Source: Clavibacter michiganensis (lineage in GTDB: Bacteria; Actinomycetota; Actinomycetes; Actinomycetales; Microbacteriaceae). Taken from it: a DNA stretch of 64,000 bases. The first letter of the stretch is position 1. The number at the start of each line of letters is the position of its first letter. Below, piece after piece: positions 57,315 through 64,000 of the stretch. Below the pieces are notes generated by a model, which searched no databases, had not been told where the DNA came from, and was given only the letters and a program-made list of their open reading frames with translations. Both the position numbers and the translations under genes were made by a program. The stretch lies in contig NZ_MDJZ01000017.1 of NCBI RefSeq assembly GCF_002151125.1, forward strand, positions 372,001 through 436,000, written 5' to 3'.

Positions 57315-57827
57315 ATGAACGTCCGACGGACAGCTCGCGCACGGCTTCCGTCGTCGTCGCGTCAGCGGGACGCTCGGCGTGTGGCAGATCGATCCGTTCC
57401 CGCCGGCCGAGGTCCGGAGCAGCCGTCGACCGCGCCGTCGGGTGCGCCGCGCTGGCTGGGTCCGGCCCTGCTCGCCGCGGCCGTCCTCGTGCTCGGGAGC
57501 AACGTCTTCCACGTGGTCGGACTGGCCGCCTCGGGCGTGACGTCGACCGACGGGGAGGCGGCCTACGGCGTCCGGGGCGGCGACGTCTCCACGTTCCTGC
57601 CGCCGGGGCTCTCGCATGTCGTCGGAGGCACGACGGTCATGGCGGTCATCTTCGGTCCCCTCGTCATGGTGCCGGTGGCCGTCGTCGCGGCCCGGCTGCT
57701 GTGGATCTCGGGGAGACGCCGCGCATCGGTGGACGTCTCCGCGGCCGGCGCCGTGCTGGCCGTGGTCGCGCTGGTCGTCCTCCTCGTCTTCTGGGGCGAC
57801 GAGCTGTGGGTGTGGGCCCTGGACTGA
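57315..57827 (+). CDS. Hypothetical membrane protein
   Basis: A 170-residue protein with a basic N-terminus of about 45 residues and three membrane segments (about residues 47-72, 95-125 and 138-160). It ends in a WGDELWVWALD tail. No family is recognised. An alternative start is GTG 57381. Confidence 0.65.
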   Translation: MNVRRTARARLPSSSRQRDARRVADRSVPAGRGPEQPSTAPSGAPRWLGPALLAAAVLVLGSNVFHVVGLAASGVTSTDGEAAYGVRGGDVSTFLPPGLSHVVGGTTVMAVIFGPLVMVPVAVVAARLLWISGRRRASVDVSAAGAVLAVVALVVLLVFWGDELWVWALD

Positions 57828-58209
57828 CGGGCCCCGCGGGCTCCTGCGCGATGTCGCCCGCCGGCTGCGGCGCCCCGGGAGACCGGCCCTGTCGGCACCC
57901 CGCCCGCCGCTCGCAGCTCCTCCGCGATCCGCGCGACACCATCGGCTGACCGACTGGACTAGCCGCAGAACGTCGATGCAGATGCATGCATCCGGCGTTT
58001 GGCCTACGTTGTCAACCAGCGGGATCAGCCCTTCGGGTGGGCGGTCCACGCATGGAGTGGGCGTCTCCGGGGGGAGATGCCCGCACTCGCCCGGCCCTCC
58101 GTGCACGGAGGCCGGGCCTTCCTCCTCCATCGCGGTGATGACGCCGGTACGGCCGGCCGACGCGATCCGCGACACGACCGCCCGTCGCGCCCGCTGGCAG
58201 GGTGGGGGC
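57828..58209. other. Intergenic region with a possible structured RNA
   Basis: A 382-base gap before the glutaminase gene. It has a perfect 12-base palindrome GATGCATGCATC (57981-57992), a possible -10 TACGTT (58005-58010), and then two stable hairpins in a row (58055-58088 and 58089-58117), the second with a terminator-like form. No credible protein gene was found. Confidence 0.55.
58011..58120 (+). ncRNA. Candidate structured leader or small RNA
   Basis: Downstream of the possible -10 at 58005 the transcript would fold a small GCCC-TTCG-GGT-GGGC hairpin (58028-58042 region), then a 34-base bulged hairpin (58055-58088), then a stem with arms GCCCGGC (58089-58095) and GCCGGGC (58111-58117) around an inner CTCCG/CGGAG stem, followed by CCTTCCTCC. 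This resembles a leader or small RNA ending at an intrinsic terminator. It matches no riboswitch class I know. Confidence 0.35.
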
Positions 58210-59180
58210 ATGCCCGCTCCCGGATCCGTCCCGCACGATCCCGCCCACGACGCCGCCCACGCGCTCGACCTCGATGCGCTGCTCGCCGGAGTCGCCGACG
58301 AGGACGGCGGCCGGGTCGACGACAGCATCCCGCAGCTCGCGGACGCGGATCCGTCGCTCTCCGGCATCGCGCTCGTCACGCCCGACGGCCGCACGCACGC
58401 CGCGGGCGACAGCGCGCACCCCTTCTCCATCCAGTCGGCGGTCAAGCCGTTCCTCTTCGCGCTGGCGCTCGCCGACACCGACGGCGACGCGCTCGACGAG
58501 GTCGGCATCGAGCCGACGGGCGAGGCGTTCGACGCGATCAAGCTGGAGAGCGGCACCGGCCGGCCGCCGAACCCGATGGTGAACGCGGGCGCGATCCTCA
58601 CGGCGAGCCTCGTCCGCGGATCCTCCCTCGAGGAGCGCACCGCGCGGATCCTCGCGGGCCTCAGCGCCTTCGCCGGTCGGGAGCTCGAGGTCGACGAGGA
58701 GGTCGCCGAGTGCGAGCAGCTCCTCGGCGACCGCAACCACGCGCTCGCCCACCTGATGCGCTCGGAGGGCACGCTGCACGTCTCGGCCGACGACGCCGTC
58801 GCCGCCTACGCCCGGGCGTGCGCGGTGCGGGTGAGCGCGGAGATCCTGGCGGCGATGGGTGCGACGCTCGCGTGCGGAGGGCGTAACCCGCTCACGGGGT
58901 CTCGCGTGTCCCCCGGCAGGTCGCGCGTGACACGGTCTCGGTCATGGCCACGTGCGGCGTCTACGACGGCTCCGGCCGGTGGATGCGGCGGGTCGGCGTG
59001 CCCGCGAAGTCGAGCGTCTCCGGCGCCATCGTGCTCGCCGCTCCCGGCCGGATGGGCGCCACCGTCTTCAGCCCGCCCCTCGACGACCAGGGCACGAGCG
59101 TCCGCGGCGCGCGGCTCGCGCAGCGGCTCGCGGACGAGCTGGGGCTGCACGCGTTCGGCGCCGTGCGGGGGCGCGGCTGA
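58210..59180 (+). pseudogene. glsA: Glutaminase, interrupted by a frameshift
   Basis: The first part (58210 to about 58914) encodes a serine-dependent glutaminase: FSIQSAVKPF with Ser76 and Lys79, and GRPPNPMVNAGAI. The second part continues in another frame (MATCGVYDGSGRWMRR, then PAKSSVSGAIV) to a stop at 59180 that matches the normal family C-terminus. The two frames meet at a run of five C at 58910-58914; one extra C would restore a continuous protein. Glutaminase hydrolyses glutamine to glutamate and ammonia. This could be a sequencing error, a recent inactivating mutation or slippage. Confidence 0.85.
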
Positions 59181-59406
59181 CGGATCCGCCGCCCGGTCGG
59201 GCGCGCCTCGTCGCACGGACGCGACTCGCACGGACGCGCCTCGCCCGTCGACCCCTTCCGCCCGCCCGCGGCCCCGGGTAGCGTCGCCCGGACGCGCCCG
59301 CCCAGCCCTGGAGGACCCCATCACCGCACTCGCCCTCATCGCCCTCACGGCCTTCGACGCCCCCACGCTGGAGGGCTTCCGGGCGCCGGACGTGCCGGGA
59401 GGACCG

Positions 59407-59613
59407 ATGGCCGGGCTCCTGCTCGGCAGCCTCGTGTCCCTGCTGGTCCCCCTCGCGTGCCTCGTGCTCGCCATCGTGATCGCGGTCTCCGCGGTGCGGA
59501 CCCGGCGGGCGACCGAGCGGATCGAGGCGCGGCTCGCGGCCCTGGAGCAGGCGACGCGCGGAGGGTCGACCACGACCGGCGCCCGCGAGGAGGCGGGCCG
59601 GACCCCGCGCTAA
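59407..59613 (+). CDS. Small membrane protein (start uncertain)
   Basis: A frame ending at 59613 encodes a membrane segment (LLLGSLVSLLVPLACLVLAIVIAV) and a charged helical tail. The ATG at 59407 has GGAGG just upstream. A second possible start is a non-standard ATC at 59320, which has GGAGGA at ideal distance (59310-59315) and would add 29 residues with a first hydrophobic stretch. No ATG/GTG/TTG lies near 59320. No family is recognised. Confidence 0.55.
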   Translation: MAGLLLGSLVSLLVPLACLVLAIVIAVSAVRTRRATERIEARLAALEQATRGGSTTTGAREEAGRTPR

Positions 59614-60671
59614 CGGGAGGAGCGGCTGCGCCCCCGAGCGCGGCGGCGTCGAGCCCGCTCCGCCGCATCCGCCATGGCCTCGGCGTGCGCGGTCTTGGCG
59701 CGGCCGATCACGGCGTCGTCGTCGCGACGGATCGCGATGCCCTCGGCGAGCTGCGCGCGGAGGCCGCGGATCGAGTCGCCGAGCGTGGGCGCGAAGTCCG
59801 CCTGCTCGTCGTCGTCGTGCTCCTCGCCCTCCGGGTACCGGCGGAGCTCGGCCGACGCGTCCGCCGTGGAGGAGCCGTCGCCCGGCCGCCGCTCGAGGTG
59901 CGCGAGGCAGAGGCGGGCGACCTCGTCGGCGTGCGCGTGCATCACCGAGTGCGCGGCGCCCGGGATCTCCCATAGCCGGGCCCGGGGGAGCAGGCGTCCC
60001 ATGTCCTCCACCCACGCGCGCGGGGCGACGGCGTCGTGCTCGCCGCGGATCACGAGCGTGCTCGCGCGGATGTCCGGCAGGCGGGCCTCGATCGGGTACC
60101 GCATCATGCGCGGCAGCACGCGGAGGAACCAGCGCACGCCGCACACGAGGTAGGCGCGGACGGCGAGCACCTTGATCCGGCTCGGCTCGCGCACCGAGGA
60201 GCGCAGGAAGCGGAGGGCCGCGCGGGGCACCCGGCGCGCGGCCGGGTCGACGACGGGGCTGATGAGCACCACCGTGCTGATCCCCGGGCGCCGCGCCGCG
60301 AGGTCCGCCACCACCTGCGTGCCCATCGAGTGGCCGACGAGCACGGGGTCGTCGAGGCCGAGCCCGTCGATCGCGGCGCCGACGAGGTCGGCGTACTCGC
60401 GGATGCCGATCGCCCGGCCCGGGTGCCGCACGCCCGCGAAGCCCGGCAGGTCGAGCGCGTGCACGGTGCCCCGCGCGTCGAGGCGCGGGGCGAGGCGCTC
60501 GAAGTAGTCGGAGCTCACGCCGATGCCGGGGACGAGCACGAAGGCGCGGTCGCCGGGGCTGCCGAGCGTGCTGATCCGCACGGTGAGGCCCCGGTGCACG
60601 AGGCGGGTGACGCGGACCGTGGTGGCGGGGCGGGGATCGGCGCGGGATCCGGGCCGGAAGGGCGTCACCAT
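59610..60671 (-). CDS. Alpha/beta hydrolase
   Basis: A 353-residue alpha/beta hydrolase. The nucleophile serine lies in VGHSMGTQVV, the oxyanion-region VPGIGVSSDYF follows an N-terminal strand, RGEHDAV holds the catalytic Asp region, and GAAHSVMH the His. A charged C-terminal tail of about 90 residues (rich in Asp/Glu, then Arg) is unusual for the family. The ATG at 60671 is chosen, with GGAGG upstream. The substrate is unknown. Confidence 0.85.
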   Translation of the reverse strand: MVTPFRPGSRADPRPATTVRVTRLVHRGLTVRISTLGSPGDRAFVLVPGIGVSSDYFERLAPRLDARGTVHALDLPGFAGVRHPGRAIGIREYADLVGAAIDGLGLDDPVLVGHSMGTQVVADLAARRPGISTVVLISPVVDPAARRVPRAALRFLRSSVREPSRIKVLAVRAYLVCGVRWFLRVLPRMMRYPIEARLPDIRASTLVIRGEHDAVAPRAWVEDMGRLLPRARLWEIPGAAHSVMHAHADEVARLCLAHLERRPGDGSSTADASAELRRYPEGEEHDDDEQADFAPTLGDSIRGLRAQLAEGIAIRRDDDAVIGRAKTAHAEAMADAAERARRRRARGRSRSSR

Positions 60672-60813
60672 CCGGTGCCTCCTCGGCCGATGAGCGGGTC
60701 GTCGGGCGCGATCCACGAGGCATCCACGCTAGGGCACCGGTGCTGCGGATCCGTCGAGGTCGTCATCGGGGTGACGCCTGCCGGACAGGCCGCCCAGTCC
60801 GATGCGCTCCGCC

Positions 60814-61203
60814 TCAGGCCCCCGCGCCCTCGCTCGAGATGCACAGGCAGAACAGGTGCCCCGCCGGATCCGCGTACACGTCGAAGCGGTCGGGCGCCGT
60901 CGGGTCTTCGGCGGGCTGGAGCAGGCGGCCGCCGAGGGCGAGCACGCGCTCGCGCTCCACGTCGAGGTCGTCGACGTAGAAGTCGAGGTGGATCTGCTGC
61001 TGCTGGCGCGGCCCCTCGCCCGGCCAGACGGGCGGCACGAAGTCGGGCGCGGGCTGGATCCCGATCTGCCAGTCGGCGTCGAAGGACACGTAGTGCCAGT
61101 CGCCGCCCACGCGCACCTCGCCGTCGAGGAGGCCGGCCCAGAAGGCGCTCTCCGCGGCCAGGTCCGGTGCGTCGAGCACCACGATCGTCTGCCGGATCCT
61201 CAT
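60814..61203 (-). CDS. VOC-family (glyoxalase-like) protein
   Basis: A 129-residue vicinal-oxygen-chelate protein with the beta-alpha-beta pattern of the glyoxalase/bleomycin-resistance superfamily: RIRQTIVVLDAPDLAAESAFWAGLL, IHLDFYVDDLDVE and VYADPAGHLFCLC. The metal-ligand positions are only partly recognisable. The ATG at 61203 is used. Confidence 0.87.
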   Translation of the reverse strand: MRIRQTIVVLDAPDLAAESAFWAGLLDGEVRVGGDWHYVSFDADWQIGIQPAPDFVPPVWPGEGPRQQQQIHLDFYVDDLDVERERVLALGGRLLQPAEDPTAPDRFDVYADPAGHLFCLCISSEGAGA

Positions 61204-61315
61204 GGCGTGCTCCTTCTCTCGTCGTCGAGCGGGTGCCGCCAGCCTGGCACCGGCGTCCGACATCGACCACGATCCGTCGCCCGCCCCCCTGGGATCCGGA
61301 CCCCGACCGACGGTA

Positions 61316-61352
61316 GGTTTGACGGCACGGCGCGTCTCGCGCCGGTCGAACC
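61316..61352. repeat. Nested inverted repeat upstream of the isomerase/oxidoreductase operon
   Basis: Outer arms GGTTTGAC (61316-61323) and GTCGAACC (61345-61352), seven of eight paired, enclose an inner perfect stem CGGCGC/GCGCCG. It lies about 90 bases upstream of the isomerase start and could be an operator. Confidence 0.4.
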
Positions 61353-61441
61353 CTGCGGGCATCGTGGCTCAGCCGTCGTACGCGACGGCGGGAGCGTGCG
61401 GCGGCCGTGGGCCACCAGTCACCCTCCTGAAAGGAGCGACC

Positions 61442-62248
61442 ATGTCCGCCCCCTCCGTCCAGCTCTACACGGTCCGCGACGCCGTCTCCGCCGACCTGCA
61501 GGGCGCCGTCGCCCGCGTCGCCGAGATCGGCTACACGCTGGTCGAGCCGTACGCGTTCGTCGAGCGCGCCGACGAGTTCGCCGCCGCGTTCGCCGCGTCC
61601 GGCGTCACCGCGCCCTCCGGCCACGCGCCCGTCATCGACGGCGACGACGACCAGGCCGCCCGCACCTTCGACGCCGCCGCGAAGCTCGGGATCCAGACGG
61701 TCATCGACCCGTTCATCCCCTCCGAGCGCTGGCAGACCGCCGACGACGCGCACCGGATCGCCGACCGCGTCAACGAGCTGCAGGTGCAGGCCGCCGCGCG
61801 CGGGCTCGCCTTCGGCTACCACAACCACCAGTGGGAGTTCGCGAACACGGTCGACGGACGCCCCGTCTACGAGCTCTTCGTGGAGCGCCTCAACGCCGAC
61901 GTCGTCCTCGAGCTCGACACCTTCTGGTCGACCGTCGGCGGCATGGACACCCCCGCCCTCCTCCGCCGGCTCGGCGACCGCGTGCAATTCCTGCACGTGA
62001 AGGACGGCAAGATCTCCGACGCCATCGCCAAGGTGCTGCCGAGCGCCGAGTCCGCGCTCGTCGTGCCCCCGGAGCTCGCGCAGGCCTTCAAGATGCAGGA
62101 GCCCGCCGGCCAGGGCGACGTCGACGTCGCCGCCGTGCTCGCGGCCGCACCGCACGCGCTGCGCGTCGTCGAGTTCGACGACTACGCCGGGGACGTCTTC
62201 GACGGCATCGCGGCGTCCTTCGCCTGGCTCGCGGAGAACGACAAGTGA
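61442..62248 (+). CDS. Sugar phosphate isomerase/epimerase-type TIM-barrel protein
   Basis: A 268-residue TIM barrel of the xylose-isomerase-like/AP-endonuclease-2 fold. Likely ligands include Glu in TLVEPYAF, the His pair in YHNHQWEF, Asp in LELDTFW, His in FLHVKDG and Glu in VVEFDDY. A strong AAAGGAG site precedes the ATG at 61442. Its stop overlaps the oxidoreductase gene by four bases, so it repeats the paired arrangement seen at 45979-47924. Confidence 0.87.
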   Translation: MSAPSVQLYTVRDAVSADLQGAVARVAEIGYTLVEPYAFVERADEFAAAFAASGVTAPSGHAPVIDGDDDQAARTFDAAAKLGIQTVIDPFIPSERWQTADDAHRIADRVNELQVQAAARGLAFGYHNHQWEFANTVDGRPVYELFVERLNADVVLELDTFWSTVGGMDTPALLRRLGDRVQFLHVKDGKISDAIAKVLPSAESALVVPPELAQAFKMQEPAGQGDVDVAAVLAAAPHALRVVEFDDYAGDVFDGIAASFAWLAENDK

Positions 62249-63354
62249 CCGGCGGCACCGGCCGCGTCGGCGTCGGCGTCATCGGCGCGGGCGTCATCTC
62301 GGGCACCTACCTGGAGAACATGACGGCGATGCCGGACCTCGAGGTCCTGTTCGTCGCCGACATCGACCTCGACCGCGCCCGCGCACGCGCCGAGGAGCAC
62401 GGCGTGCCGCACCACGGCACGGTCGACGAGCTCTTGCGCATGGACGAGATCGAGATCGTCGTGAACCTCACGCTGCCCGCCACCCACGCGGAGGTCGGCC
62501 GGCGGATCGTCGCGGCCGGCAAGCACGTGTGGAGCGAGAAGCCCCTGGCGCTCGACCACGCGTCCGGCCAGGACCTGCTCGAGGCGGCACGCGCGGCCGG
62601 CGTGCAGGTCGCGTGCGCGCCCGACACCGTGCTCGGCGCGGGGATCCAGTCGGCCATGCGCGCCATCGCCCGCGGCGACATCGGCGAGCCGCTCACGGCG
62701 ACGACGCTCTTCCACGTTCCCGGCCCCGACGCCTGGCACCCGAACCCCGAGTTCCTGTTCGCGCGCGGCGCCGGACCCCTGTTCGACATGGGCCCGTACT
62801 ACGTCACCACGCTCGTGCACGCGTTCGGCGCGGCCGAGACGGTGAGCGCGGTCTCCTCGACCTCGCGCACCACGCGCACCATCGGCAGCGGACCCCGCCA
62901 GGGCACCGAGTTCCCGGTGGAGGTGCCGACGCACCACGCGGCGCTCATCTCGTTCGCGGGCGGGCAGTCGGCGCAGTCGACCTTCAGCTTCCAGAACGCG
63001 CTGCCGCGCATGGGCTTCGTCGAGATCTCGGGCAGCGAGGGCACCATCGTGCTCCCCGATCCGAACACCTTCGAGGGCGACAGCCAGCTGTGGCGCTTCG
63101 GGCAGCAGGAGCCCGAGACGCTGACGGCGGTGGGATCCACGTACGGCCGGGGATCCGGCGTGCTGGACCTCGCGCGCAGCATCCGCGGCGGCGACCCGGT
63201 GCGCGCATCCGGCGAGGTCGCGGCGCACGTGCTCGACGTGCTGCTCGCGATCTCCGACGCGGCCGAGAGCCGCGAGGTCGTGATGGTGGCGTCGACCGTC
63301 GAGAAGCCGACGCCGCTGGCCGAGGACTGGGACCCGGCGGCGGCGACGCTGTAG
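62245..63354 (+). CDS. Gfo/Idh/MocA-family oxidoreductase
   Basis: A 369-residue dehydrogenase with the Rossmann motif GVIGAGVISGTYLENM, the catalytic EKPLALDH motif, and a C-terminal substrate domain with GPLFDMGPYYVTTLVHAFG. Such enzymes oxidise or reduce sugars or cyclitols with bound NAD(P). It starts at GTG 62245, coupled to the isomerase. A strong terminator follows. Confidence 0.88.
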   Translation: MTGGTGRVGVGVIGAGVISGTYLENMTAMPDLEVLFVADIDLDRARARAEEHGVPHHGTVDELLRMDEIEIVVNLTLPATHAEVGRRIVAAGKHVWSEKPLALDHASGQDLLEAARAAGVQVACAPDTVLGAGIQSAMRAIARGDIGEPLTATTLFHVPGPDAWHPNPEFLFARGAGPLFDMGPYYVTTLVHAFGAAETVSAVSSTSRTTRTIGSGPRQGTEFPVEVPTHHAALISFAGGQSAQSTFSFQNALPRMGFVEISGSEGTIVLPDPNTFEGDSQLWRFGQQEPETLTAVGSTYGRGSGVLDLARSIRGGDPVRASGEVAAHVLDVLLAISDAAESREVVMVASTVEKPTPLAEDWDPAAATL

Positions 63355-63380
63355 CGCCGCATCCGCTCGGAGGCTCGACC

Positions 63381-63415
63381 GACGGCCCCGCATCCGTGAC
63401 GGATGCGGGGCCGTC
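63381..63415 (+). terminator. Hairpin terminator after the oxidoreductase gene
   Basis: Perfect 15-base inverted repeat (63381-63395 and 63401-63415) with a GTGAC loop, 27 bases after the stop. Confidence 0.85.
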
Positions 63416-63457
63416 CCGCGCTCGGCGGCGGGCCTCCCTCCGGAGGACACTGGACCC

Positions 63458-64000
63458 ATGCAGCTGCACCGCGTCACCACCGGTTCCGGCGCGCGCCACG
63501 TCGGCCTCGTCCACGGCCTCGGCGCGGACGGCGCGACCTGGGCGCCCGTCGTCGACCGGCTCGTCGCCACCGGCCGGTTCACCGTCACGACCGTCGACCT
63601 GCGGGGGCACGGGGAGAGCGACCGGGCGTCCGGCTACGGCGTCGAGGACATGGCCGACGACGTCGCCGCGTCCCTGCCGCGCGGGCTCGACGCGGTCGTC
63701 GGGCACTCGCTCGGCGGATCCGTGCTGGTGCGCGCCGTCGCCCGCCTCGAGCCCGCCCGGGCGATCTACCTCGACCCCGGGTTCCGGCTCGCGCTGCCGA
63801 CCACGGGGATCCGCGGCCGCCTGTTCTGGGCGGCGCCGCTCGTGGGGCTCGCCGCCGCGCAGATCCCGCGGGCCCGCGCCGCCGCCCGCGTGCGCGCGGC
63901 CTACCCCGCCGCCGTCCGCGCATCGCTCGCCGCCGCGCAGGGGCGCTTCGACCGCGGCATGGCGGTCGGCGTGTTCCGCGACGTCGCCTTCCACCCGCTC
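63458..64000 (+). CDS. Alpha/beta hydrolase (partial, runs off the window)
   Basis: The first 181 residues of an alpha/beta hydrolase. It has GLVHGLGADGATW (oxyanion region), VDLRGHGESDR, and the nucleophile elbow VGHSLGGSV. The catalytic Asp and His lie beyond the window edge. GGAGG lies about 13 bases upstream of the ATG. Confidence 0.85.
   Translation, partial: MQLHRVTTGSGARHVGLVHGLGADGATWAPVVDRLVATGRFTVTTVDLRGHGESDRASGYGVEDMADDVAASLPRGLDAVVGHSLGGSVLVRAVARLEPARAIYLDPGFRLALPTTGIRGRLFWAAPLVGLAAAQIPRARAAARVRAAYPAAVRASLAAAQGRFDRGMAVGVFRDVAFHPL

Overview
This window is a G+C-rich chromosomal segment spanning the replication origin of an actinobacterium. Protein sequences and gene order point to the family Microbacteriaceae, and a Clavibacter-like genome is my best guess. 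Evidence for this is the order parB-parA-rsmG-jag-yidC-yidD-rnpA-rpmH | oriC | dnaA-dnaN-gnd-recF-dciA-gyrB-gyrA-DUF3566-tRNA-Ile-tRNA-Ala, followed by the actinobacterial morphogenesis cluster fhaA-fhaB-pstP-rodA-pbpA-pknA-pknB with crgA and pabA/trpG nearby. The genus is inferred from overall resemblance; I could not search a database.

Layout. 1-6000 (+): the end of a DUF6049-type membrane protein, murJ, trxB-trxA, a PLP aminotransferase and a D-Ala-D-Ala ligase-family gene. 6000-11640 (-): parB, parA, rsmG, an R3H/Jag protein, yidC, yidD, rnpA and rpmH, with three parS-like sites at 7955, 8854 and 8956. 11640-14100: oriC in two parts flanking dnaA, with DnaA boxes on both sides. 14100-23600 (+): replication and topology genes, then two tRNAs. 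23700-28240: a small membrane protein gene, a cyclophilin, a rhomboid protease, an intergenic region with three DnaA boxes, crgA, then an overlapping operon of sortase, small membrane protein and pabA. 28300-37510 (-): an overlapping cell-wall and Ser/Thr kinase signalling operon. 37700-42010 (+): tRNA-Leu, then an MprF-like DUF2156 protein with a two-component system.

42000-64000 is accessory. It holds a probable zinc-responsive divergent pair: a cysteine-free L36 paralogue and a CobW-like protein that has lost its GTPase motifs, with a perfect 7-1-7 palindrome between them. After recQ comes a sugar or glycoconjugate catabolic region. It has two isomerase/oxidoreductase pairs, an M81 (MlrC-like) metallopeptidase, and an ABC importer with a ROK kinase and ROK regulator. 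Beyond that are cutC, a lipoprotein, a cupin, a possible structured RNA, a frameshifted glutaminase gene, and hydrolase and VOC genes.

The strand switch at oriC means core genes on both sides are read away from the origin. ParABS and DnaA/oriC supply segregation and initiation functions. The fha/pst/rod/pbp/pkn genes connect peptidoglycan synthesis to phosphorylation. No insertion sequence, prophage, CRISPR array or rRNA was seen. The least explained items are the pseudo-GTPase/Zur pair, the DnaA-box cluster at 25.9-26.2 kb, the hairpin array upstream of the glutaminase gene, and the M81/ABC/ROK module.
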